In this document: positions 45,481 to 54,990 of the stretch, piece by piece
Layout: each line of letters starts with the position of its first letter
How positions within the stretch are numbered: the stretch's first letter is position 1
Assembly: GCF_029626035.1 (NCBI RefSeq)
Contig: NZ_JARUBE010000003.1
Span: 1,178,001-1,242,000, forward strand
Direction: 5' to 3'
Source: Micromonospora sp. WMMD980
GTDB lineage: Bacteria > Actinomycetota > Actinomycetes > Mycobacteriales > Micromonosporaceae
DNA length: 64,000 bases
The notes under the pieces: generated by a model
The model's database searches: none
Told to the model about the DNA's origin: nothing
What the model saw: only the letters and a program-made list of their open reading frames with translations
Translations under genes and position numbers: made by a program

Positions 45481-46089
45481 GTGAATCACCCCCGCCCCAA
45501 GGCCCGGCTCTCCCGCGCCCTCGGCATCCCGCTGACCCGCAAGTGCGTGCGGTACCTCGAGCGGCGCCCGTACCCGCCGGGCGTGCACGGCCGCAACCGG
45601 CGTAAGACCTCCGACTACCAGGTGCGACTGCGCGAGAAGCAGCGTCTGCGTCACCAGTACAACGTCAGCGAGACCCAGCTACGCCGCACGTTCGACGAAG
45701 CCGCCCGGGGTGCCGGGAAGACCGGCGAGTCGCTGGTCACGCTGCTGGAGCGGCGGCTCGACGCGGTGGTGCTGCGGGCCGGGCTGGCCCGCAGCATCTA
45801 CCAGGCGCGTCAGCTCGTCGGGCACGGCCACGTCACCGTCGACGGAGGCAAGGTTGACCGGCCCTCCTACCGGTTGCGGCCGGGCCAGGTGGTAGCGGTA
45901 CGTGAGCGCAGCCGGTCGTTGCCGCCGCTCCAGCTCGCCGCCGCCGGCGCGCACGCCGACGACCAGCCCCGGCCGTACCTGTCGGTGGAGCGGGCCGAGC
46001 TGCGCGCCACGCTGCTGCGCGAGCCGGCCCGGCACGAGGTGCCGGTGGTCTGCGACGAGCAGCTCGTGGTGGAGTTCTACTCCCGCTGA
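45481..46089 (+). CDS. rpsD: 30S ribosomal protein S4 paralogue lacking the zinc ribbon
   Basis: This 202-residue S4 protein starts at GTG 45481 with GGAG 8 nt upstream. It opens NHPRPKARLSRALGIPLTRK and lacks the N-terminal four-Cys zinc ribbon of the standard form. RPYPPGVHGRNRRKTSDYQ and the S4 RNA-binding domain (RLDAVVLRAGLARSIYQARQLVGHGHVTVDG) are intact. Such C-minus forms usually replace the zinc-binding form under zinc limitation via Zur. Here the promoter shows an iron box and no Zur box was seen. Confidence 0.92.
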   Translation: MNHPRPKARLSRALGIPLTRKCVRYLERRPYPPGVHGRNRRKTSDYQVRLREKQRLRHQYNVSETQLRRTFDEAARGAGKTGESLVTLLERRLDAVVLRAGLARSIYQARQLVGHGHVTVDGGKVDRPSYRLRPGQVVAVRERSRSLPPLQLAAAGAHADDQPRPYLSVERAELRATLLREPARHEVPVVCDEQLVVEFYSR

Positions 46090-46113
46090 CGGCGGGCGGC
46101 CGTCGATCGGCCG

Positions 46114-47256
46114 TCACCGCCCGGTCGGTCGGGCCCATGCGGCAGCGATCCGGTGCGGATCCCCGGTGCGAAACTCAGGCGGATCGTGCAGCAGGAAGTC
46201 GCGGTGACTGATGTTCCAGGCGTACGCGCCGGCCATGGCGAAGACCAGCACGTCGCCGACGCCCACCGGGCCGGCGTGTGCCGACCGGGACAGCACGTCC
46301 TTCGGTGTGCACAGCTGCCCGACGACGGTGACCGGCCCGCCGTCGGTGCGTGGGCCGTCACCACCGTGCCGACGGTGCACGGTGAACGGCTGCGCGTGCC
46401 CCTTCGCCGCCGGCGTACGCAGGTGGTGGGTGCCGCCGGCGACCACCGCGAACCACTCGCCGTGTGAGCGCTTCACGTCGATCACCTCGGTCAGGTACGC
46501 GCCGCAGTAGACGGTGAGCGATCGGCCTGGCTCGATACGCAGCCGCACCCCCGGATACGTGTCGCGCAGACTGCCCAGCGCCCGGCCGTAGCCGGCCCAG
46601 TCGAAGCGGACCGCCGGGTCGGCGTAGTCGACGGCCATGCCGCCGCCGACGTTGACCTCCCGCGCGCCGAGTTCGGCGACCGACCAGCGGACCACGGCCT
46701 CGGCCACCGTGGCGGCGAGCGGGGCGTCCATCCCGCTGGCCAGGTGGACGTGCACGCCGTGCACCTCGACCCCGGCCGGTGGGCGGTGGGCGGCCGCCAC
46801 CGCCTCGGCCGGTGCCATTCCGAACGGGCTGGGTCGCCCGCCCATCACCAGGCTCGCGCCGGGCGCGTCCAGTGGCAGGTTCACCCGCAGCAGCACCCGT
46901 GCCGGGGTGCCGACGGCGGTCGCCACGGCGCCGAGGCGGCGCAGCTCGGCCGGCGACTCCACGTGGATCCGCGTCACCCCGGCGGTGAGCGCCGCGGCCA
47001 GGTCGGCGTCGGTCTTACCGGGCCCGGCGTACGCCGCGGCCGGCCGCCCGGGCAGCGTCTCGGCGAGGCGCCGCAGTTCGCCCCGGCTGGCGGTCTCGAA
47101 ACCGTCGACGACCGGGGCGAGTGCGCGCAGCACGTCCGGCTCGGGGTTCGCCTTGACCGCGTAGAGCAGTTCGACCTGCGGTGGCAGCGCGGCGCGGACC
47201 GCCCGCGCGTGCGTGGCCAGCGCGTCGAGGTCGTGGACGTAGACCGGCCGGCTCAC
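46114..47256 (-). CDS. PLP-dependent decarboxylase (DAP/ornithine type), siderophore biosynthesis
   Basis: The 380-residue fold-III enzyme starts at GTG 47256, overlapping the previous stop. Lys35 (LLYAVKANP) should bind PLP; VHLASGMD, NVGGGMAVDY and GQLCTPKDVL with the catalytic Cys follow. In vibrioferrin-type clusters the equivalent (PvsE) decarboxylates a seryl group to ethanolamine; in staphyloferrin B, SbnH acts similarly. It is the last gene of the four-gene operon 51642-46114 with an ATP-grasp and two IucA/IucC synthetases. The substrate is inferred. Confidence 0.9.
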   Translation of the reverse strand: MSRPVYVHDLDALATHARAVRAALPPQVELLYAVKANPEPDVLRALAPVVDGFETASRGELRRLAETLPGRPAAAYAGPGKTDADLAAALTAGVTRIHVESPAELRRLGAVATAVGTPARVLLRVNLPLDAPGASLVMGGRPSPFGMAPAEAVAAAHRPPAGVEVHGVHVHLASGMDAPLAATVAEAVVRWSVAELGAREVNVGGGMAVDYADPAVRFDWAGYGRALGSLRDTYPGVRLRIEPGRSLTVYCGAYLTEVIDVKRSHGEWFAVVAGGTHHLRTPAAKGHAQPFTVHRRHGGDGPRTDGGPVTVVGQLCTPKDVLSRSAHAGPVGVGDVLVFAMAGAYAWNISHRDFLLHDPPEFRTGDPHRIAAAWARPTGR

Positions 47257-48848
47257 CGGCGACCGCCGAACGGGTTCGGCACCGGCACGAACGGCGCCGC
47301 CCGGTCCGCGTCGCGCCGCCACCGCACCAGCAGGTTCGCCTTGGCCAGCAGCGGCTCACCGGCCAGCAGCGCGCGCAGCTCCGGCGGGTTGTCCAGCTCG
47401 GTGGCCACCTCGGCGACCGCCTCGCGCGCTTCGCGCCACAGGGCCTGCTCGATGCCCGGGCGGGCGTCGGCGAGGGCACCGCAGATGCCGGCCAGGTGGT
47501 TGACGAACAGGCAGTAGACGACGCGGCGGCGGGCCTCCTCCGGGCCGTACCCGACCTGTCGGGGCAGCCCCGGCGGCCAGCCGGCCCACCGACTGGTGTC
47601 GAGCTTCACCCCCTCCAGGTCGCGCAGCAGCATTCCCGCCGGGTAGCCGTCGGGGTCTTGGATCACGACCACGTTCTGCAGGTGTGGTTCGTGCACCACC
47701 CCGTGCCGCAGCCAGGCCCGCAGCACGGCCGGCACCAGCAAACCGACGTAGCGCCGCCACCAGCCCACCGGGTCGGGCACCGGCAGCGGCGCGGCGGCCA
47801 GCGCGGCCGCCAGCGCCGGCGTCTGCCCGGGCCGCAGGTGGGCCCGCACTCCGGTGCGCAGGATCGTCCCGTACGCCTCGTCCGCGCCGGGCACGTCGAC
47901 GGTCCGGTACGCCGGCTCGGCCAGCAGCGCCACGCCCCGCGGCAGCGGCACCCGGGCGAGCAACCCGGTCAGCGCGACCGCGCCGGTCAGCTCGTACCGT
48001 GCGTTCTTTCGCAGGCAGTTGGTTATCCGCACGTGCAGGCTGGTCTTGACGAACAGGTCGGCCTCGGGGGAGTAGAGCGTGCGGACGCTCGCGGTGGGCC
48101 GCACGGGCGTGCCGGCCGGGCCGAGCCGGCGCAGCCGGGGATCCGCCGGTGGTGCCAGCGCCAGCTGCCACGGGTGCACCGGCAGCACCCGGTGCCCGGC
48201 CGGCGGGCGTGGCGGGTCCAGGGCGGCCAGCAGCTCCTCGACCGGCCCGGCCTCGGCCACCAGGGCGTCCGGCACGGCGAGCCAGTGCAGGCGGAACGCG
48301 GTGCGCAGCTCCGGCGCGTACGCCCGCCAGCTGTCCGGGTCGCCGCTGCGCCACTTCGGTGTGGGGTGGTGCGGATGCCCGTGCACGAGTGACTGCTCGG
48401 ACGCTATGTACGCGTCGATCGCCGGGTCCCCGGTCGGCGTCGGGTCGACGGCCGGCCGCCCGGCCAGCAGGTGAGCCGTCACCTCCCGGCTCGCCCGTAC
48501 CTGCCCGACGAACTCGGGGTTGTCGCGGCCGGTGCGGGCGGTCAGCTCCGCGGCCACGAGCGTGGCCAGCCGTTCCGCATCCACCCGGGCCCAGCGGCCG
48601 CCGTCGAGCCGGCGTCGCACGGGGCCGTGGTAGCGGTGTGCGCCCACCGGGGACAGCCGGGTCGCCGCGCAGCGCAACGCCACCCCGGTGGCCGACAGCC
48701 GGACCCGCACCTCGTCGCCGGTCACGGCGACCTCACCGGCGGGGGAGGCGACCTCGCGGACCAGGCAACCGAACACGGCGTGCGCGGCGGCCAGGTCCGC
48801 CGGCCCGGTGTGCCGCGCCGCCCCGGGGCGCGGGCCGATACGCGTCAT
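47253..48848 (-). CDS. IucA/IucC-family siderophore synthetase
   Basis: This 531-residue NIS synthetase starts at ATG 48848. It carries the conserved GHPHHPTPKWRSG region that binds ATP phosphates, LPVHPWQLAL, KTSLHVRITNCLRKNARYELTG, and VHEPHLQNVVV in the active site. It joins a carboxylic acid (often citrate) to an amine or alcohol via an acyl adenylate. Overlaps on both sides (ATGA, GTGA) show tight coupling with the second synthetase and the decarboxylase. Confidence 0.93.
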   Translation of the reverse strand: MTRIGPRPGAARHTGPADLAAAHAVFGCLVREVASPAGEVAVTGDEVRVRLSATGVALRCAATRLSPVGAHRYHGPVRRRLDGGRWARVDAERLATLVAAELTARTGRDNPEFVGQVRASREVTAHLLAGRPAVDPTPTGDPAIDAYIASEQSLVHGHPHHPTPKWRSGDPDSWRAYAPELRTAFRLHWLAVPDALVAEAGPVEELLAALDPPRPPAGHRVLPVHPWQLALAPPADPRLRRLGPAGTPVRPTASVRTLYSPEADLFVKTSLHVRITNCLRKNARYELTGAVALTGLLARVPLPRGVALLAEPAYRTVDVPGADEAYGTILRTGVRAHLRPGQTPALAAALAAAPLPVPDPVGWWRRYVGLLVPAVLRAWLRHGVVHEPHLQNVVVIQDPDGYPAGMLLRDLEGVKLDTSRWAGWPPGLPRQVGYGPEEARRRVVYCLFVNHLAGICGALADARPGIEQALWREAREAVAEVATELDNPPELRALLAGEPLLAKANLLVRWRRDADRAAPFVPVPNPFGGRR

Positions 48849-50470
48849 GATGTCTCCCGCAGGTAGTTCGGTCCGGTGCGGCGGTAGTACTTGTTGACGT
48901 CGGCGCAGCCGAGGCGTTGCTTGGGCAGCAGCGTCCCGGCGGTGACCATCGCCTTGACCGGCAGGCGAGCGGCCCGCAGCAACCGGTCGATGAACGCCCG
49001 CGCCGCCGGGCCGTCGCCCCACCGGTCCCGAGCCGCGACGAGCCGGGGGGTCAGCGCGGCGGCCGGCGACGGCACCGCGGCGCCCCGGGCGGCCAGGGCC
49101 AGCAGCGGCGCGGCGGCGGCGGCGAGGTGCAGCGTGATGGTGACGAACACGTCGGCCAACTCTTCGGGGTCGGCCACCCACATCCGCGCGTCACGCAGCG
49201 GCACCGCGCCCCGGTGCCGTGGGTCGAGCCGGGCACCGTCGTCGTCCTTGTAGAGCAGACCGACCGTCCCGTCCGGCGCGAGCAGCAGATGGATGTTCTG
49301 CGGGTGGGCCTCCAGCGCGACGCCGTGGCGCAGCCACAGGCAGACGTGCCAGTCGAGCAGCAGGTCCAGGTAGGACGCCAGCACCGCTCCGGGACGGCCG
49401 CCACTGATCCGCTCCAGCACCGTGCCGGCCTGTGGGTCGGGCGCGGCCAGCGCGGCCACCGGCACCACACGCGTCGCGGCCAGGTCACGGGGGAACCGGC
49501 GGATGAGGAACGCCCGTCGGTCGTCGTCGCCGGCGTGACCGTACGTGTGCTCGTCGGCGTGCCGGATCCGGCCGGTGAAGCTGGGCTCGGTGGCGGCGAT
49601 CCGGTCGAGCAGCCCGGCCACCGCCGCGCCGTCGGCCAGCGTGTCCGGTCGTAGGCCGCGTCGGTTCCGGACCCCCAGCGTGGCGGTGGGTAGCGGCAAC
49701 TTCAGATGGGTGTACGGGTCTTCCACGAGCGCCACCGTGCGCATGGACAGCGTGGGCCGCACCGGCACCGCCGGCCGGTCGAGCACCGGCAGCGCGTACC
49801 GGGCAGCGGCGAGCGGGTGCACCGGCAGCAGCAGGTCACCGGCCCGGTCCGCCGCCGGCCACCAGGCGGGCAGCGGACCGGTGAGCCGCACCGCCGCCCG
49901 GGGCGCGGCGTGCCAGCGCAACGCGAACCGGGGAGCGTGCTCCGGGGCGTACCGGAGCAGGTCGTCGTCGTCGAGGCCGTGCCGGCAGCGGTCGGTGGGA
50001 TAGACCGGGTGGCCGGCGTGCGCCGCCAGCACGTCGTCCAGCGACGCAGCCGGCATGCCGGCCGGCGCGGTCGACCGTTCGCCGGCCACGGCGGCGAAGA
50101 CCGCGCGCCGGTTCCGCCGGGCGAGCCGGCGGGCCCTCAGGTCGGCGTGGCACTCGGCGGTGAACGTCCGCCAGCCCTCCTCGGCCTCGGCGTCGCCGGT
50201 GGGAGCGAGCAGCGCGAGCAGCCCGTCGAGCGTGTCCACCACGCGGTCGGCGCCGGCGGGGTCGCGGACCCACACGGTCGGCGCCGCGCAGCGCAGGTCC
50301 GCCTGGAACCCGTCGGCGCGGACCGGGATGCACAGCAGCCCGCCGGCGTGCGGCACCTCCCACCGGTCCGCGGCGGCGAGCCGGCCGCGCCGGTGCAACC
50401 CGAGGTGGTCCTCCCGCAGCAGGGCGTCGAGCACCCGGGCGACGACCTGTCGCTCGCTGTCGTCGGTCAT
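48845..50470 (-). CDS. IucA/IucC-family siderophore synthetase
   Basis: This 541-residue NIS synthetase starts at ATG 50470 (overlap ATGA with the ATP-grasp gene). The ATP motif is variant (HAGHPVYPTDRCRHGL), unlike the other synthetase, while LLPVHPLAAARYALPVL, RPTLSMRTV, and VALEAHPQNIHLLL are standard. The difference from its neighbour suggests a distinct acyl substrate. Together they could make two condensations on one acid, as PvsB and PvsD do in vibrioferrin. Confidence 0.92.
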   Translation of the reverse strand: MTDDSERQVVARVLDALLREDHLGLHRRGRLAAADRWEVPHAGGLLCIPVRADGFQADLRCAAPTVWVRDPAGADRVVDTLDGLLALLAPTGDAEAEEGWRTFTAECHADLRARRLARRNRRAVFAAVAGERSTAPAGMPAASLDDVLAAHAGHPVYPTDRCRHGLDDDDLLRYAPEHAPRFALRWHAAPRAAVRLTGPLPAWWPAADRAGDLLLPVHPLAAARYALPVLDRPAVPVRPTLSMRTVALVEDPYTHLKLPLPTATLGVRNRRGLRPDTLADGAAVAGLLDRIAATEPSFTGRIRHADEHTYGHAGDDDRRAFLIRRFPRDLAATRVVPVAALAAPDPQAGTVLERISGGRPGAVLASYLDLLLDWHVCLWLRHGVALEAHPQNIHLLLAPDGTVGLLYKDDDGARLDPRHRGAVPLRDARMWVADPEELADVFVTITLHLAAAAAPLLALAARGAAVPSPAAALTPRLVAARDRWGDGPAARAFIDRLLRAARLPVKAMVTAGTLLPKQRLGCADVNKYYRRTGPNYLRETS

Positions 50471-51642
50471 CAGCTGATCGTCCAACGCCGCTCGGCCCGG
50501 AACTCGGCGAGGGCCGCCGCCACGACGCCCGGCCCCGGGCCGATGCCGTGCAGCGCGGCCAGGTAGTCGCGGTTGGTGCCGGTGCGCTCGGCGACCCGGC
50601 CCACCTGCCGCAGCGGGCGACAGGCCAGCCGCACGCCGTCGCGGACCGTGTCCGCCGGCCCGGGTGCCGCGGTGAGTCGACCGGACCGGTCGGCGCAGAC
50701 GTACTCGACCCGGGCGTGTCGGTCGAGCGTGGTCGGGTCCGGCAGGTGCAGCGCGCTCAGCGGCTCGCCGAGATGCAGCCGGATCACGTGGGCGAACAGC
50801 GGTGCGCCGAGCAGGTCCGCGAGGATCAGATCCATCCGGTCACCGATCAGCCGGTCGTTGACCTCGATCAGCCGGATCCGGTCGTGCCGCACCACGTACT
50901 CGGTGTGGCAGGCGCCGAAGCCGACGCCGAGCGCGCCGAGCAGCGCGCGGATTCGGGCGTCGTGGGTCGGCGGCGGGGGCGACCAGTCGAGGCTCACCTC
51001 GGTGAAGGTCGGCGGCGGCCCGAGGTCGGTGTGCCAGCCCCCGAGCACCGCCAGCCGTACGCCGTCGCCCAGTGTGTCGTAGGTGCGCAGCTCACCGGCC
51101 AGGTACTCCTCGACGACCAGGGCGATCTCCGGTCGCCGCCGCCGGATGCCGGCGACCCGCGCCGCCAACTCCCGCCGGTCGCTCACCAGGTAGGCGTCCT
51201 CGCTGGCCACCCCGTCGCGGGGCTTCACCACGGCCGGGAAGAGGTCGTCCGGGACGTCGGGCGCCGCGCCCGGGGCGACGGCGGCCACCCGGACCGGGTC
51301 CAGGTCGGCGGCGGCGAGCGCGCGGCGCATCGCCGCCTTGTCCTTGCAGCGGCGGGCGGACTCCGGGTCCTTGCCGGGCAGGCCGAGCTTGCCGGCGGCG
51401 AGGGCGGTCGCCTCCTGGAGGTGGTCGCTGTTGGACAGCAGCGCGGCCGGCGGGTCCTCGGCCGTGGCCGCGACGACCGCCGCCGCGTCCCGGACCGCGC
51501 AGCGGCGCACCGCTACGCCGGGTGGCCACTCGTCGGGCCGGTCGGTCAGCACCGTGACCGGCAGGTCGAGGGTCTCCGCCGCCGGAAGGAAGCCCTCCAG
51601 CACGGCGTCGGTGGGGTTCAGCGCGGTCAGGTAGAGCCGCAT
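50470..51642 (-). CDS. ATP-grasp ligase, siderophore biosynthesis
   Basis: The 390-residue protein has an ATP-grasp fold: DKAAMRRALAAADLDPVRV, PAVVKPRDGVASEDAYLV, VVEEYLAGELRTYDTL and the metal site IRLIEVNDRLIGDRMDLI. It forms amide bonds via acyl phosphates. In vibrioferrin clusters an ATP-grasp (PvsA) supplies one such bond. It is the first gene of the operon; a near-perfect iron box lies 26 bp upstream. Confidence 0.88.
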   Translation of the reverse strand: MRLYLTALNPTDAVLEGFLPAAETLDLPVTVLTDRPDEWPPGVAVRRCAVRDAAAVVAATAEDPPAALLSNSDHLQEATALAAGKLGLPGKDPESARRCKDKAAMRRALAAADLDPVRVAAVAPGAAPDVPDDLFPAVVKPRDGVASEDAYLVSDRRELAARVAGIRRRRPEIALVVEEYLAGELRTYDTLGDGVRLAVLGGWHTDLGPPPTFTEVSLDWSPPPPTHDARIRALLGALGVGFGACHTEYVVRHDRIRLIEVNDRLIGDRMDLILADLLGAPLFAHVIRLHLGEPLSALHLPDPTTLDRHARVEYVCADRSGRLTAAPGPADTVRDGVRLACRPLRQVGRVAERTGTNRDYLAALHGIGPGPGVVAAALAEFRAERRWTIS

Positions 51643-51657
51643 GCCACCTCCTCGACC

Positions 51658-51696
51658 AGCCGTACATTTAGGATAGCCTACCCTAAATGTACGGCT
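51658..51696. promoter_or_regulatory. Iron box in a long palindrome upstream of the ATP-grasp gene
   Basis: TTAGGATAGCCTACCCTAA (51668-51686) matches the iron-box consensus. It sits in a longer palindrome with perfect 15-bp arms (51658-51672 and 51682-51696), which could also end transcription of the MFS gene that stops at 51704. It is the promoter for the second NIS operon. Confidence 0.9.
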
Positions 51697-51703
51697 TTCC
51701 GTG

Positions 51704-53209
51704 TTATGCGGAGGTGGACCCGGCCGTCCGCTCGGCGCGGTGCAGCAGCGCCGCGGCGACCAGACCGCCGACCAGGACCGCTACCGCGCCAACGGTCTGG
51801 CCGGTCCGCAACGCCTCGGTGAAGGCGGCGGTGACCACCTCCCGGTCCGGGCCGGCGGCGGCCAGCGCGGCCGGGAACGAGCCGGCGCCGGCCAGCGCGG
51901 CCGGCAGCAGCGCGCCGAACCGGGCGTTGAGCACCGCGCCCAGCACCGCGACGCCGAGGCTGCTGCCGACCTCGGTCATGGTGCCGTCCACGCCGGCCCC
52001 GGCGCCGGCCTTGTCGGTGGGGATCGCGCTCATCACCGCCTCGACGATCGCCGGGTTCGCCAACGCGCACCCGGCGCCCATCACGACCAGCCCGGCCAGC
52101 AGCGTGCCGTAGCCGGCCGGCCCGTGGGTGACCAGCGCCAGACCACCGGCCAGCAGCGTCATCCCGACCGCGATGGCGGCCGGCCGCCCGAGCCGACGGA
52201 TCACCGACGCGGCCACCCCGGCGACGTTGAGCACCACGATGGACAGCGCGAAGGGCGCCATCCGCAGCCCCGCCTCCCAGGCCGGGTAGCCGCGCACGAA
52301 CTGCAGGTGCTGGGTGAGCAGGAACAATGCCCCGGTGGCGCCGAACGTGATCAGCACGACGCCACTGACCGCGCCGACGAAGCGACGGTCCCGGAAGAAG
52401 CGCATGTCCAGCATCGGGTGGGCGACCCGCCGCTCCCAACCGACGAACGACGACAGCAGCAGCACGCCGGCCGCGCCCGCGCCGAGCACCGGCACCGACG
52501 CCCAGCCGCGCTCGGGACCGGAGATGATCGCCCAGACGATCGCGGTCAGGCCGGCGGTGGACAGCACCACACCGCCCAGGTCGAGCGGTCCGCCGGCCGG
52601 GTCCCGCGACTCCGGCACCAGTGCCCGGGCAGCCAGCAGGCAGACCAGCACGACCGGCACGTTCAGCAGGAAGATCGCGCCCCACGGGAGGTGGGCCAGG
52701 ACGAACCCGCCGATCGGTGGTCCGGCGGCGAAGCCCAGCGCGCTGGTCGCCGCCCAGACGCCGATCGCACGGGACCGCTCGGCGGCGTCGAAGACCTGCA
52801 TGGCGACGGCGAGCGTGGCGGTGACCAGCAGCGCGCCGCCCACGCCCATGCCGGCCCGGGCGGCGATCAGCTGCTCGGCGGTGCCGGCCAGCCCGGCCGC
52901 CGTCGAGCCGAGCCCGAACAGCACCAGCCCGAGCAGCAGCATCCGCCGCCGCCCGTACCGGTCGGCGGCGCCGCCGGCGCTCAGCAGCAGACCGGACAGC
53001 ACCAGCGCGTATGCGTTGATCATCCACTGCACGTCGGCGGTGCCGGCGTTCAGCTCGACGGTGAGCACCGGCACCGCCACGGTCAGCACGGTGTTGTCCA
53101 GCACCACGACCAACTGGGCCAGACAGAGCACGGCCAGGATCAGCCAGCGGTGCGGCACCGGGGCCGGGGCGGGCCGGCCGGCGTGCACCGTCGCCGGGTC
53201 GGCGCTCAT
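51704..53209 (-). CDS. MFS siderophore exporter (DHA2, 14 TM)
   Basis: This 501-residue exporter shows LVVVLDNTVLTVAVPVL, GGAADRYGRRRMLLLG and AIFLLNVPVVLVCLL. ATG 53209 overlaps the desD stop (ATGA), so it belongs to the des operon. It most likely exports the siderophore. An equivalent MFS (PvsC) is part of vibrioferrin clusters, so it might serve both pathways. Confidence 0.92.
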   Translation of the reverse strand: MSADPATVHAGRPAPAPVPHRWLILAVLCLAQLVVVLDNTVLTVAVPVLTVELNAGTADVQWMINAYALVLSGLLLSAGGAADRYGRRRMLLLGLVLFGLGSTAAGLAGTAEQLIAARAGMGVGGALLVTATLAVAMQVFDAAERSRAIGVWAATSALGFAAGPPIGGFVLAHLPWGAIFLLNVPVVLVCLLAARALVPESRDPAGGPLDLGGVVLSTAGLTAIVWAIISGPERGWASVPVLGAGAAGVLLLSSFVGWERRVAHPMLDMRFFRDRRFVGAVSGVVLITFGATGALFLLTQHLQFVRGYPAWEAGLRMAPFALSIVVLNVAGVAASVIRRLGRPAAIAVGMTLLAGGLALVTHGPAGYGTLLAGLVVMGAGCALANPAIVEAVMSAIPTDKAGAGAGVDGTMTEVGSSLGVAVLGAVLNARFGALLPAALAGAGSFPAALAAAGPDREVVTAAFTEALRTGQTVGAVAVLVGGLVAAALLHRAERTAGSTSA

Positions 53210-54990
53210 CGCGGCGGCGCGAAGCGGGCGAGCGGGTTGACAAGCGTGCCGGCGAACTGGAGCGCGGCGGACGGGTCGGTCAGATCCACCATCTGCTGGT
53301 TGTTGCGCAACTGGAGCCGGTTGAGGCAGGACAGCGTGAACTCCGGCGCGAACAGATCGTGCCGGCGCATCCGCTCGGCCAGGTGCGGCACCGTCTCGGC
53401 GTATCCGATGGCGCACTCGGCGACGGTGCGCCAGAAGTCGTCCTGGTCGAGCACGCCCTCGGTGTGCAGGGCGGCGCTCAGGTGGCGCAGGAAGCAGTCG
53501 AAGACGTCGGTGAAGATGGCCAGGATCTTCTCGTCGTCCGGGACCGCGGCCCGGATCCGGCGGACCCGCTCGGGCAGGTCGGCGTCCGGGTCCATCACCA
53601 CGATCTCCTCGGCGATGTCCTTGAACACGACCCGCTCCACCACGTCGTCGTCGAGCACCAGGATGACGTTCTCGCCGTGCGGCATGAACGCCAGGTCGTG
53701 GGCGTAGAGGCTGTGCAGCAGCGGCACCAGGTAGGCGTCGAGGTAGCGGCGCAGCCAGCGCTGCGGCGGCAGGCCGGAGCGGGCGATCAGCGCCGCCGCC
53801 AGCGAGCGGCCGTCCCGGTCGAGGTGCAGCAGCGAGGCCATGGTGGCCAGCCGCCGGCCGGGTTCCAGGCCGGGCACCGGGCTCTCCCGCCAGAGCGCGG
53901 CGAGCATCTTCCGGTACGGCGAACCGGGGGCGGTCGCCGTCTCGTACTGCCGGTGCCGGTAGCCGATCGCGGCCCGTTCCCGGATGATCGACAGGCCGGT
54001 GCGCTTGAGTACCGGGTCGGCGTCGACGAGCGCGGCCAGCCAGTCGTTGATCGCGGGCGTGGCTTCCATGTACGCGGCGGACAGCCCGCGCAGGAAGCCC
54101 ATGTTCAGCACCGACAGCGCGGTCTTGACGTAGTGCTTCGTCGGGTCGGTGACGTCGAAGAACGTGCGGATGGACTGCTGGGCCAGGTAGTCGTCCGGTC
54201 CCTCGCCGAGGCAGACCAGCCGGCGCTGGGCCACCTCGCCGGCGAAGGTGACCGCGAGCCGGTTCCACCACTGCCAGGGGTGTACCGGGACGAGCAGGTA
54301 GTCGGCCGGGTCGAGGCCCAGGCCGGTGAGCGTGGCGGTGAACCGGGCCAGCGTCGCCTCGCCCAGCTCGGCGCGGACGAGGGTGTCGTAGTCCAGGTCG
54401 TCGGCGCAGGTGAACGTGGTCCGGTCGCGGTGCGCGGCGAGCCAGAGCAACCGTACCGGGGCGGCGGCCTCCGGGGCGTACCTGTGGTATTCGTCCACGC
54501 CGAAGCCGATGCGCCCGTTGTTCGCCACGAAGCAGGGGTGGCCCTCGGTCATCCCGGTCTCGATCGCCTGGAAGTCGGCGGCGGCCAGCTCGACGGCGGT
54601 GACCGCCGGCCGGCTCAGCTTGTACGCGGTCCCCGCGAGGGTGGAGGTGATCTCCTCCAGGTAGACGGGCAGGACCGTGTCGGTGAGGCCGAGCGCGCCG
54701 CGCAGCTCCAGGCACAGGTCGACCGCGTCGAGCGGTAGGTCGACGCCGTCGCGGCGGCGGGTGATGCTGGCGGCGTCGATGTGCCAGTGGTCGAGCGCGA
54801 GGACGTCGGCGGCGAACCGGTACTCGACCGTGGCGTCGTCGCCTTGGACGACCCAGCGGCCGGGGCCGGCCGGCTCGGGGGTGATCAGTCGTTCGTGGGT
54901 GAACTCGGCGAGCGCCTTGCGCACCAGCAGCCGGTTGGCGGTGGCCCACGCCTCGGGGGTGAGGTGGTCGACGGATGCGGCGGGGTTCAC
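53206..54990 (-). CDS. desD: DesD-like desferrioxamine synthetase (IucA/IucC family)
   Basis: The 594-residue NIS synthetase matches the DesD group: EGHPCFVANNGRIGFGVDEYHRYAPE, LLVPVHPWQWWNRL, THYVKTALS-like KHYVKTALSVLNMGFLRG, and LAFMPHGENVIL. It joins and cyclises N-hydroxy-N-succinyl (or other acyl) diamines into desferrioxamines using ATP. The start ATG 54990 overlaps the acyltransferase stop. This is the fourth of the desABCD set. Confidence 0.95.
   Translation of the reverse strand: MNPAASVDHLTPEAWATANRLLVRKALAEFTHERLITPEPAGPGRWVVQGDDATVEYRFAADVLALDHWHIDAASITRRRDGVDLPLDAVDLCLELRGALGLTDTVLPVYLEEITSTLAGTAYKLSRPAVTAVELAAADFQAIETGMTEGHPCFVANNGRIGFGVDEYHRYAPEAAAPVRLLWLAAHRDRTTFTCADDLDYDTLVRAELGEATLARFTATLTGLGLDPADYLLVPVHPWQWWNRLAVTFAGEVAQRRLVCLGEGPDDYLAQQSIRTFFDVTDPTKHYVKTALSVLNMGFLRGLSAAYMEATPAINDWLAALVDADPVLKRTGLSIIRERAAIGYRHRQYETATAPGSPYRKMLAALWRESPVPGLEPGRRLATMASLLHLDRDGRSLAAALIARSGLPPQRWLRRYLDAYLVPLLHSLYAHDLAFMPHGENVILVLDDDVVERVVFKDIAEEIVVMDPDADLPERVRRIRAAVPDDEKILAIFTDVFDCFLRHLSAALHTEGVLDQDDFWRTVAECAIGYAETVPHLAERMRRHDLFAPEFTLSCLNRLQLRNNQQMVDLTDPSAALQFAGTLVNPLARFAPPR

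Noticed and set aside
51701..53707. 668-residue plus-strand open frame
   Set aside because: It is antisense to the MFS exporter and desD, composed of Gln/Arg/His-rich sequence; shadow frame.
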